From positions 1 through 9,082 of the forward strand of contig CANKNP010000214.1 of assembly GCA_947483545.1 (NCBI GenBank): DNA of 9,082 bases. Direction: 5' to 3'. Under the pieces are notes generated by a model. That model saw only the letters and a program-made list of their open reading frames with translations. It did not search any database and was not told the DNA's origin. Of this stretch, positions 1-5,498 are shown in pieces. Every line of letters begins with the position of its first letter. Positions within the stretch are counted from its first letter, which is position 1. This DNA comes from Deltaproteobacteria bacterium. GTDB taxonomy: Bacteria; Myxococcota; UBA796; SXON01. A program made the position numbers and the translations under genes.

Positions 1-1379
1 GCGATGTGGAGGCTCTCTCGGAGGCGTTGTCCCAGGGGAGCATCTCGATCCTGCTGGACCTGAGCAACATGGCGGCCGTGCTGCTCGCGATGTTCTGGCT
101 CGACCACGGCCTGACCCTCGCGCTCCTGGCGTTGGCCCCGCCGCTGCTCGCGATGATCGAGTTTTTTCGCCGCCGGATGCGCGTATTGTTCGCGGAGGTC
201 CGTGACGCCCTCGCGGGGTTGAACGCCTTCACCGCCGAGCGGCTCGCCGGGATTGAAGTGCTGCAACTCTACCGCCAGGAGGAGCGGACCCAGGCCCGGT
301 TTCGGAGCTTGGACGCCGCCCACCGCGACGCAAACGTCCGCAACAATTTCTACGACGCCGCGCTCTACGCCTTGATCGACGGCATCTCTTCGATGTGTGT
401 CGCGGTCATGATCTATTGGGGCGCCCGGCAGATCGGGGTCGTGGGGACAGACGGCGGTGTGGTGACGGTGGGCCTGGTCGTCGCATTTGTGGACTACATC
501 GATCGACTGTTTCGGCCGCTGCGGGAGTTCTCCGGAAAGGTCACCTTTTTGCAGCGCGCTGGGGCGTCGCTCGAGAAGATTTTCTGGTTGCTGGGGGTCG
601 AGGATCGGATCACCCTCGGCTCGAAAGACCTGCCTGCGGGCAGCCCGGGGCGGCTCGTGCTCCGCGACGTGCGCTTCGCCTACAAGGACGGGCACGACAT
701 CCTGAAGGGCGTGACGCTGACGGTCGAGCCGGGCGAGGTCGTGGCCGTGGTCGGTCGCACGGGCAGCGGAAAGAGCACGCTGGTGCGCCTGCTCGCACGG
801 GTCCACGACGGGTATCGGGGGAGCATTGAAGTGGATGGGGTCGAGCTGCGCGACATCTCGCCGGTGAGCGTGCGCCGGGTGATCGGCAGCGTACGGCAAG
901 AAGTGCAGCTTTTCACCGACACGTTGCGGTTCAACCTGACGCTCGGCGAGGATGTGGACGAGCGCCGTTTGAACGACGCGGTGGAGCTGACAAACGCCTC
1001 CGTCATCGCAAGCCGGCACCCGGACGGCTTGGACCAGCCGATCCACGAGCGCGGCGCGAACGTGTCGGCGGGCGAGGGGCAGATCCTGGCGTTGGCCCGC
1101 GCGATGGTCCGTGACCCGGCCATCGTGATCCTGGACGAGGCCACGGCGAGCGTCGATCCGCTGTCCGAAAAACTTTTGCAAGAGGGCATCGCGCGGGTGT
1201 TCGCGCGCAAGACCTGCCTGGTGATCGCGCATCGACTGTCCACGATCAAGCACGCAAATCGAATCGTGGTATTGGACGCCGGAGAGGTGATCGAGATTGG
1301 GACCCACGCAGAGTTGATCGCGCTGGGTGGAGCGTACGCGGGATTGTATGCGGAGGGGTTTGAGGAGGTGGCGGGGTGA
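1..1379 (+). CDS. ABC exporter, fused permease/ATPase (5'-truncated by window edge)
   Basis: This is the C-terminal part of an ABC-type exporter half-transporter, which would export a substrate across the inner membrane using ATP as a homo- or heterodimer. The frame is open to the window edge (codon GAT at 3-5), so the GTG at 6 is probably internal. Numbering from that codon, hydrophobic segments lie near residues 14-31, 36-50, 117-137 and 142-163, so roughly the first two membrane helices are outside the window. The ATPase domain is complete: A-loop Tyr226, Walker A GRTGSGKST 250-258, Q-loop Gln298, signature VSAGEGQ 353-359 (variant of LSGGQ), Walker B with LDEA (Asp377, catalytic Glu378), D-loop SVD 382-384 and switch His409. 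The site looks catalytically competent. The upstream gene may encode a partner half, which cannot be seen. The substrate cannot be predicted. The stop overlaps the next gene's start. Family assignment is very secure. Confidence 0.95.
   Translation, partial: DVEALSEALSQGSISILLDLSNMAAVLLAMFWLDHGLTLALLALAPPLLAMIEFFRRRMRVLFAEVRDALAGLNAFTAERLAGIEVLQLYRQEERTQARFRSLDAAHRDANVRNNFYDAALYALIDGISSMCVAVMIYWGARQIGVVGTDGGVVTVGLVVAFVDYIDRLFRPLREFSGKVTFLQRAGASLEKIFWLLGVEDRITLGSKDLPAGSPGRLVLRDVRFAYKDGHDILKGVTLTVEPGEVVAVVGRTGSGKSTLVRLLARVHDGYRGSIEVDGVELRDISPVSVRRVIGSVRQEVQLFTDTLRFNLTLGEDVDERRLNDAVELTNASVIASRHPDGLDQPIHERGANVSAGEGQILALARAMVRDPAIVILDEATASVDPLSEKLLQEGIARVFARKTCLVIAHRLSTIKHANRIVVLDAGEVIEIGTHAELIALGGAYAGLYAEGFEEVAG
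1363..1368 (+). promoter_or_regulatory. Strong Shine-Dalgarno for the AAA/nuclease-fold gene
   Basis: AGGAGG lies inside the last codons of the ABC transporter gene, 7 nt before the GTG at 1376. It fixes the start of the downstream gene at the GTGA overlap rather than at the later ATG (1391). It also suggests translational coupling of the two genes. Confidence 0.8.
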
Positions 1380-3046
1380 TAGCAGGTTCGATGCCCCCAA
1401 GGATCCTCCTCGGCCACTCGGACTTCCTCACCCTGCACGAGGACGAGGGGTACTATGTAGACAAGTCGCTGTTCGTGGCGACCGTGTTGAACGCACCAGC
1501 CCAGGCGATGCTCTACCCGAGGCCCCGCCGGTTCGGAAAGACGCTGAACATGACGATGCTGCGGGCGTTCCTGGAGATCGGCCCCGACCGCACAACGCTC
1601 TTCCGTGGCCTGAAGATCTGGCAGGATCCCTACGCCCGGAAGCACTTTCAGCGGCACCCGGTGATCACCCTGAGCTTCAAGGATGTCAAGTCCCGGTCCT
1701 GGCCGGAGGCGTTGGTCGGGCTGCGCGGAATTCTCTCAGCGGAGGTCGAACGTCACCTTCCCGCGTACACCGGGCTGTCAGAAGCCTCAGCGCTGCGCTC
1801 ACGACTGGAGGATGTTCGTGGCGGTGGGGGCGATCCGACCCGCGCGCTGCGGGACCTTTGCCAGGCGCTCACCGAGCACCACAGCGAGCGGCCTGTCGTG
1901 CTGATCGACGAATACGACGCCGTGGTTCTGACGGCCTGGGAGTGCGGGTACTATGACGAGGCGGTCGCGTTCTTCCGCGGCCTGCTCTCCGCCGGGCTGA
2001 AGGACAACCCTTTCCTGTACAAGGCGGTGCTCACCGGGATCCTCCGGGTAGCGCGGGAGTCGATGTTCTCGGGGTTGAACAACGTGCAGGTGTTCTCCCT
2101 GCTGCACCCCGATGCGGACGAGGCGTTCGGCTTCACCGAGCCCGAGGTCCTGGCGCTGCTCGACGAGTTCAGCAGGAGCGACGCCGCAGAACAGGTACGC
2201 CACTGGTACAACGGCTATCGATTTGGCGACACGACCGTCTACAACCCCATTTCGATCATGAGCATGCTGGCGTTTCCACGCTCGCCTTTCCGGTCCTGGT
2301 GGCTTGGGACCTCCGAGAACTCCCTCGTTCGCTCGCTCCTCCTGCAAACGACAGACTTGCGCGCGGGCATGGCGACGCTGCTGTCAGGCGGCTCAGTCGA
2401 GGCGCAGATCTCCGAGGATGTCGCGCTGCGGGACCTGTCCGGCGAGCACGTCTGGGGCTTGCTCCTTTTCGCGGGCTATCTGCGCGCCGACAACGTACAC
2501 GTGGTGGAGGCGGTCACGTTTGCCAAGCTGCGCATTCCAAACGCCGAGGTGCGCAGCCTGTGGGAAGGCACCTTCTCGCAATGGTTGAGGGATCATTCCG
2601 GCGGGGTCGAGCCGTTGCACTCGGCCCTCCTAAGCGGCGATGCGCCCGGGGTGGAGCGGATCCTGGCGCACATGCTGCGGCACAGCGCGTCCTTCCACGA
2701 CCTATCGGAGACGCAGGACGAGATTTTCTACCACGCGTTTGTGCTTGGTTTGCTCGTCACGCTGGAGAAAACCCATTTCGTCCGTTCCAACCGGGAGTCG
2801 GGGGAGGGGCGTCCCGACCTGCTACTCATCCCGCGGCGTCCCGGACTGCCAGGGGTGGTGCTGGAATTCAAGCGGCGCGAGGGCAAGCGAAAACTCTCGA
2901 CGACCGCCCTGGCCGCGGTTCGGCAGTTGGAGACGCTCGACTACGCCGCGGAGTTGGAGGCCGCGGGGGCGAGCCCGGTACACAAGTTGGGGATCGCGTT
3001 TGGAGGGAGGGAGGTGGCGGTGCGGGGGGCCAGCCCGGCCAGGTAG
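1376..3046 (+). CDS. AAA-ATPase-like protein with C-terminal PD-(D/E)XK nuclease-fold domain
   Basis: A full-length (556 aa) member of the AAA-ATPase-like (PF09820-type) plus PD-(D/E)XK superfamily 9 (PF08011-type) family; its cellular role is not established. The N-terminal part has the family motif YYVDKS (26-31), a family-typical Walker A PRRFGKT (50-56; only one glycine before GKT) and Walker B VVLIDEYD (174-181), followed by TGILR...ESMFSGLNN (220-236), WYNGYRFG (277-284) and YNPISI (289-294). The C-terminal part has FYHAFVLGLL (451-460) and a nuclease-type core: GRPD (Asp481), LEFK (Glu497, Lys499) and a downstream Gln517 before Tyr523. It ends with the family-typical LGIAFGGREV (538-547). 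All core residues are present, so both domains may be active. The start is GTG, overlapping the ABC gene stop by 4 bp. Relatives are often multicopy and have been linked speculatively to mobile elements or defence; nothing here proves either. Confidence 0.9.
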   Translation: MIAGSMPPRILLGHSDFLTLHEDEGYYVDKSLFVATVLNAPAQAMLYPRPRRFGKTLNMTMLRAFLEIGPDRTTLFRGLKIWQDPYARKHFQRHPVITLSFKDVKSRSWPEALVGLRGILSAEVERHLPAYTGLSEASALRSRLEDVRGGGGDPTRALRDLCQALTEHHSERPVVLIDEYDAVVLTAWECGYYDEAVAFFRGLLSAGLKDNPFLYKAVLTGILRVARESMFSGLNNVQVFSLLHPDADEAFGFTEPEVLALLDEFSRSDAAEQVRHWYNGYRFGDTTVYNPISIMSMLAFPRSPFRSWWLGTSENSLVRSLLLQTTDLRAGMATLLSGGSVEAQISEDVALRDLSGEHVWGLLLFAGYLRADNVHVVEAVTFAKLRIPNAEVRSLWEGTFSQWLRDHSGGVEPLHSALLSGDAPGVERILAHMLRHSASFHDLSETQDEIFYHAFVLGLLVTLEKTHFVRSNRESGEGRPDLLLIPRRPGLPGVVLEFKRREGKRKLSTTALAAVRQLETLDYAAELEAAGASPVHKLGIAFGGREVAVRGASPAR

Positions 3047-3048
3047 AC

Positions 3049-3087
3049 GCCGGTGGGGTGAAGCGGGGGCGCGCGGATCCCCACGGC
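3049..3087 (+). terminator. Weak bulged hairpin in the convergent gap
   Basis: GCCGGTGGGG (3049-3058) can pair with CCCCACGGC (3079-3087) with one bulged G, 3 nt after the stop of the nuclease-fold gene and in the 119-bp gap between convergent genes. There is no T tract, and a 20-nt loop makes it weak. It might help end transcription on either strand; low certainty. The rest of the gap (to 3165) shows nothing else. Confidence 0.25.
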
Positions 3088-3165
3088 CGGTTCACGGGGG
3101 AGAGGACGCCCACGGGGTGGACCGAAGGCCGCCCTACATCCCAACCAATGTCCACGGTGCTCACA

Positions 3166-4380
3166 TCACCTCGTCACAAACTCCGACAACCTCGGCCGAG
3201 CCTCTGAATCGCGCGGGGGCGGCTCGACATGGTGGCGGATGCAATCCCGCAGCGATGCGCCCGCGATCAGCCGATCCTCGGCGTAGGCAGCGATGGCCGA
3301 GGGCGACATGGGCGCGACGAGGCCAAGGCGGCCGATGGGCTCGATCCCGCCGTCCTCCAGCGTGTCGGTCCAGGTACGCAGCCGGGTCAGATGGCTCGTG
3401 CGCCAGAGGGGGTGGTGGTGCGGCAGGCGGCGAACGGTCGCGAAGTCCGGCGTGGCCGTGAGCCCCAGCTCGCGGAGCGCGCCTGCGATGCGCTTGGCGA
3501 GCACATGATCCGGCTCGGTCCACTCGGCCGCGCCGGGCTCGACCGCCATGTGGACCGCCAACTCGTCGCCGTGCTCCACGACCCGGAAGAAAGGCGCGCC
3601 GACGACGTGAATCTCCTGGATCCCCGCGGGTAGTTGGCCCGGGAGGAACACTTCGATGCCGTGGCGCGCTTGGAGCCGGGCGGCTTCGAGGTCCAGCGCG
3701 GGATCCGCGGCGCGAGACCAGACGCGGAGCAATTCGGCGGGGGTCAGATCGACCACGATCCGCCCGTGGATCACGCCATGGTCGGTGGTGACGACGCCTT
3801 CGGTGATCGCGGTGACGGTGGCGTCGAGCGGGGGAGGACCGCCGAAGATCCCGGCGGGGACACGACTGCCAGAGGCGACGGCCTCGCCGTGGGTGACCCG
3901 CGCGACGCCGCAGAGGATCTCCTCGGGGTCGCCAAACCGGGCGCGGGCGTAGGGGGCGAACACCTCGTCGTAGATGGGCTCGCCAAAACGATAGCGCACC
4001 CAGTCGCGGTAGCTGCGCTCTTCGCGGCCACCGCCGACAAAGGCAGCGACCGCGCTGGTCACGCGGGCCCGGCCAAGCGCCAAACTCGCCGGGGCAACCC
4101 TGGCGCCAGGGAGAACGCGGGCGCGGTCGGTGGGGGAGAGGGGGAGTCGGAGCAGGCGACCGCGCACGAGCAAGGCCCGAACGGGGGGCGGCGAAGGCTC
4201 AAAACCCGCGGGGGGGGGCTCGGCACACCAGCCGGTGCCGACCATCCGGTCCGGCGCGGGGAAGGGCGAGCCGACACGAATGACCGAGCGGCCCAGGCGG
4301 GCGAGCGCCCAGGCGGTGACGAGCGCGCCGGTGCCGCTGCCGACGACGACGAATTCGAAGGTGCGGTCGGGGGGGGGCAT
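3166..4380 (-). CDS. FAD/NAD(P)-binding oxidoreductase-like protein (UDP-galactopyranose mutase / protoporphyrinogen oxidase-like), divergent
   Basis: A 404-residue, probably cytosolic protein with the architecture of the flavin amine-oxidase / UDP-galactopyranose mutase-like group. The N-terminus is a Rossmann start, FEFVVVGSGTGALVTAWAL (8-26). A segment SYRDWVRYRFGEPIYDEV (123-140), followed by FAPYARARFG, matches the conserved 'W...RFG..Y...F.PY....G' region of that group. The C-terminus, IGRLGLVAPMSPSAIAAYAEDRL (349-371), resembles the usual final flavin-contacting region. Two things are off. The GxGxxG motif reads GSGTGA (14-19), with the last Gly replaced, and the acidic residue expected at the end of the second strand (about residues 36-38) is absent (RVGS). 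FAD binding may be altered or lost. The ATG start follows a C-rich leader without a visible ribosome binding site. Two nine-C tracts lie in the coding strand (codons 2-4 and about 55-57). Substrate unknown; a non-enzymatic relic is possible. Confidence 0.7.
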   Translation of the reverse strand: MPPPDRTFEFVVVGSGTGALVTAWALARLGRSVIRVGSPFPAPDRMVGTGWCAEPPPAGFEPSPPPVRALLVRGRLLRLPLSPTDRARVLPGARVAPASLALGRARVTSAVAAFVGGGREERSYRDWVRYRFGEPIYDEVFAPYARARFGDPEEILCGVARVTHGEAVASGSRVPAGIFGGPPPLDATVTAITEGVVTTDHGVIHGRIVVDLTPAELLRVWSRAADPALDLEAARLQARHGIEVFLPGQLPAGIQEIHVVGAPFFRVVEHGDELAVHMAVEPGAAEWTEPDHVLAKRIAGALRELGLTATPDFATVRRLPHHHPLWRTSHLTRLRTWTDTLEDGGIEPIGRLGLVAPMSPSAIAAYAEDRLIAGASLRDCIRHHVEPPPRDSEARPRLSEFVTR

Positions 4381-4421
4381 GGAGGGGGGGAGTAACCTGC
4401 GGGGGGCGGGGGGACGGGGGG
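4369..4421 (+). other. G-run cluster, G-quadruplex candidate at the start of the oxidoreductase-like gene
   Basis: Five G runs lie in 53 bp: 9 at 4369-4377, 7 at 4384-4390, and three of 6 at 4401-4406, 4408-4413 and 4416-4421, the last three separated by one and two bases. The runs are on the plus strand, which is the template strand for the minus-strand gene starting at 4380. Such a cluster could fold as a G-quadruplex and affect transcription or replication. Direct sequence observation; function inferred. Confidence 0.5.
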
Positions 4422-4575
4422 CGGCGACGGGCTACGGGCTACGGCGGACGGGCAGGGGAAAGGGGCGGCTCGCGCCGCCAGAGCGCCGTTCAACCTGGCC
4501 GCAGAACGCCGCTTCGAACCTGCGGGGTCTCCCTGGAGGTGGACCGGGACGGGGTGGTCGAGGCGGCGCGAGCGC

Positions 4576-4755
4576 GAGAGCGATTGCCTGGGCATTTCCT
4601 CTCACGCCGCGTCGTATGAACCAGTCGAGCGAGGGCACCATGGCGCCCGCCACATCCAGCCGCGAGAGGGCGTGCTCGGCGGCCCGAAGCCGTGGCTCAA
4701 GCCGGGCGAGGTCGAGCGCCGGTTCCTTCGGCGGGAGAGGGTCGGGCGGAGGGAA
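4576..4755 (-). pseudogene. Fic-family N-terminal domain remnant
   Basis: Read on the minus strand, this stretch gives about 60 residues beginning FPPPDPLPPKEPALDLARLE and continuing PRLRAAEHALSRLDVAGAM, then VPSLDWFIRRGVRGNAQA. This follows the Fic/DOC N-terminal domain pattern (proline-rich 'PLPP.PPLDL', then 'L..A..ALGRLD', a 'LP..D.F' turn and 'VR.EA'). Similarity ends where the family normally has 'SS.IEGT'. The frame continues only as Pro/Arg-rich shadow sequence to 4432, and no HPFxDGNGR AMPylation motif is visible in any frame downstream. I read it as a truncated, decayed fragment of a Fic (protein AMP-transferase) gene. The alternative is a short unrelated protein in the open frame 4432-4827. 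Recognition is from memory of the family pattern, so moderate certainty. Confidence 0.42.
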
Positions 4756-4768
4756 CGGGGACGTTCCC
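4751..4768. repeat. Perfect 7-bp inverted repeat
   Basis: GGGAACG (4751-4757) and CGTTCCC (4762-4768) form a perfect stem around a GGGA loop. It lies about 100 bp upstream of the small plus-strand gene at 4865 and at the edge of the Fic-like remnant. It could be an operator-type dyad or an incidental hairpin; there is no T tract after it. Confidence 0.35.
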
Positions 4769-4850
4769 AGCGTGCGGGGGTTAGTAACGTGGGCGTTCTT
4801 AGAGGGCAACGAAGTCCTACCGCGCAACCCGAAGCTGTCTCAGTTCATCG

Positions 4851-4855
4851 GGAGG
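4851..4855 (+). promoter_or_regulatory. Shine-Dalgarno deciding the start of the 88-aa gene
   Basis: GGAGG ends 9 nt before the ATG at 4865. The same frame stays open far upstream (to 4130), so this site is the main reason to place the start at 4865 rather than at the in-frame GTG at 4772 or further upstream. Confidence 0.6.
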
Positions 4856-4864
4856 ATAGAGGCA

Positions 4865-5131
4865 ATGGACCCCGCAAGCGCCAATGTGGCCAGGACGCTG
4901 ACGGACGCGGCGGCGAGGTTCCGGCTGCGAGCGGAAGTTGGCAATAGCGCCTGCTTGGTGATTCGTGACCCTTCCAACGAGGCTCTGGAGTTTGCCCTGT
5001 TCATCCTGACGAGTGACGGGCGGGTCTACACCTTCGGGCCGACGGCGCCGACAACCGCCGGGTATCCGGCAGAGTTGTCAGAGACGTATCGCGCTACCCT
5101 CACCGACCTTGCGGGGCCGTTCTCCCGCTGA
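4865..5131 (+). CDS. Small hypothetical protein (88 aa), unrecognised
   Basis: I do not recognise this gene. It would encode 88 residues: a first half with an Ala/Arg-rich helical stretch (NVARTLTDAAARFRLRAEV), then LVIRDPSN, then a strand-like EFALFILTSDGRVYTFGPT and a final helix SETYRATLTDLAGPF. This alpha/beta look, with ordinary codon use and no low-complexity bias, suggests a small folded cytosolic domain. No signal peptide or membrane segment is visible. The start is chosen by the GGAGG at 4851. The open frame upstream is the Arg/Gly-rich antisense of neighbouring sequence and is probably not translated, though a GTG start at 4772 (119 aa) remains possible. The stop codon lies inside a perfect hairpin (5125-5145). 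It stands alone on its strand next to a repeat-bearing intergenic region. Confidence 0.6.
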   Translation: MDPASANVARTLTDAAARFRLRAEVGNSACLVIRDPSNEALEFALFILTSDGRVYTFGPTAPTTAGYPAELSETYRATLTDLAGPFSR

Positions 5132-5145
5132 AGGTTCTTCAGCGG
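5125..5145 (+). terminator. Perfect 9-bp hairpin overlapping the stop of the 88-aa gene
   Basis: CCGCTGAAG (5125-5133), loop GTT, CTTCAGCGG (5137-5145): a perfect 9-bp stem with a 3-nt loop that includes the TGA stop (5129-5131). No T tract follows, so it is not a standard intrinsic terminator. It could stabilise the mRNA 3' end or act with a factor. Confidence 0.5.
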
Positions 5146-5321
5146 CCTGCATGATGACCCCGCAGGGCGCCGATCCTCCCCGGGGTGAAGCGCTCGGGTC
5201 GATCGCTGCGCAAAATTTGGTCAGTCGAGAGGGGGCCGCGCCGGGTATCACGGCCGCCCCCACGGCCAGGCTGGGCGGCGTAGGTCGTGGGAGCACGGCC
5301 GCAACATCCCCGAGTTCCCGA

Positions 5322-5371
5322 ATGTATCAAAACTGAGGGGTGCGCAATTGTTACATGATCAACGCCACCGC
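5322..5371. repeat. 50-bp direct repeat, copy 1
   Basis: This copy matches copy 2 (5444-5493) at 46 of 50 positions and starts 122 bp before it. The first 35 bp form a dyad: ATGTATCAA (5322-5330) and TTGTTACAT (5348-5356) are inverted with one mismatch around a 17-bp core containing CTGAGGGGTGCGC. The differences from copy 2 are one base in the left arm and three bases just after the right arm. The AT-richer arms stand out from the surrounding GC-rich DNA. Confidence 0.9.
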
Positions 5372-5372
5372 A

Positions 5373-5432
5373 GGGGTGCCGAAGCTCGCCAATGTGAAGC
5401 GCCCGATTCGACCGCGCGAGAGTCGGCACCCC
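5373..5432. repeat. Long imperfect hairpin between the direct repeats
   Basis: GGGGTGCCGA (5373-5382) is perfectly inverted at TCGGCACCCC (5423-5432). After a 2-bp mismatch the stem continues with CTCGC/GCGAG (5385-5389, 5416-5420), giving 15 of 17 pairs and a 26-nt loop. It fills most of the spacer between the two 50-bp repeats, and could be an RNA structure, a factor-dependent terminator for the minus-strand lipoprotein gene, or part of a mobile repeat. Confidence 0.6.
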
Positions 5433-5443
5433 GAGCCTCACCC

Positions 5444-5493
5444 ATGTACCAAAACTGAGGGGTGCGCAATTGTTACATCGCCAACGCCACCGC
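5444..5493. repeat. 50-bp direct repeat, copy 2
   Basis: The second copy, in the same orientation, ends 5 bp before the stop codon of the minus-strand lipoprotein gene. Its dyad arms are ATGTACCAA (5444-5452) and TTGTTACAT (5470-5478), again with one mismatch at the same position as in copy 1. The conserved core suggests a protein-binding site, a REP-like element, or the remnant end of an insertion sequence. I cannot assign it to a named family. Confidence 0.9.
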
Positions 5494-5498
5494 CCGGC

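Larger units (their letters stand above)
5146..5498. other. Intergenic region with repeat/hairpin module; no gene seen
   Basis: This is a 353-bp gap between the 88-aa gene and the 3' end of the minus-strand lipoprotein gene. The first part (5146-5321) has no convincing gene; the only structure is a loose GGGGGC/GCCCCC pairing near 5230-5265. The second part (5322-5493) holds a pair of 50-bp direct repeats around a long imperfect hairpin, listed separately. Short open frames here lack start signals and look like noise. Confidence 0.6.

Noticed and set aside
680..1657. Long minus-strand open frame (325 codons) opposite the ABC transporter
   Set aside because: It is antisense to well-supported ATPase motifs, has Ser/Arg-rich composition typical of a shadow frame in GC-rich DNA, and shows no recognisable domain.
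1376..3046. Transposase identity for the AAA/PD-(D/E)XK gene
   Set aside because: There is no DDE or integrase motif and no terminal inverted repeats around the gene; the motifs fit the AAA-ATPase-like plus PD-(D/E)XK family throughout.
3634..4395. Plus-strand open frame opposite the oxidoreductase-like gene
   Set aside because: Gly/Asp/Ala-rich low-complexity shadow with no motifs; the minus-strand frame has family-level similarity.
4130..4864. N-terminal extension of the 88-aa gene to a 333-residue protein
   Set aside because: The extension is Arg/Gly/Ser-rich antisense of the oxidoreductase start and of the Fic-like fragment; the ribosome binding site at 4851 supports the short form.
5322..5493. 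CRISPR array
   Set aside because: Only two imperfect copies, unequal to the usual repeat length, with a 72-bp hairpin-bearing spacer and no cas genes.
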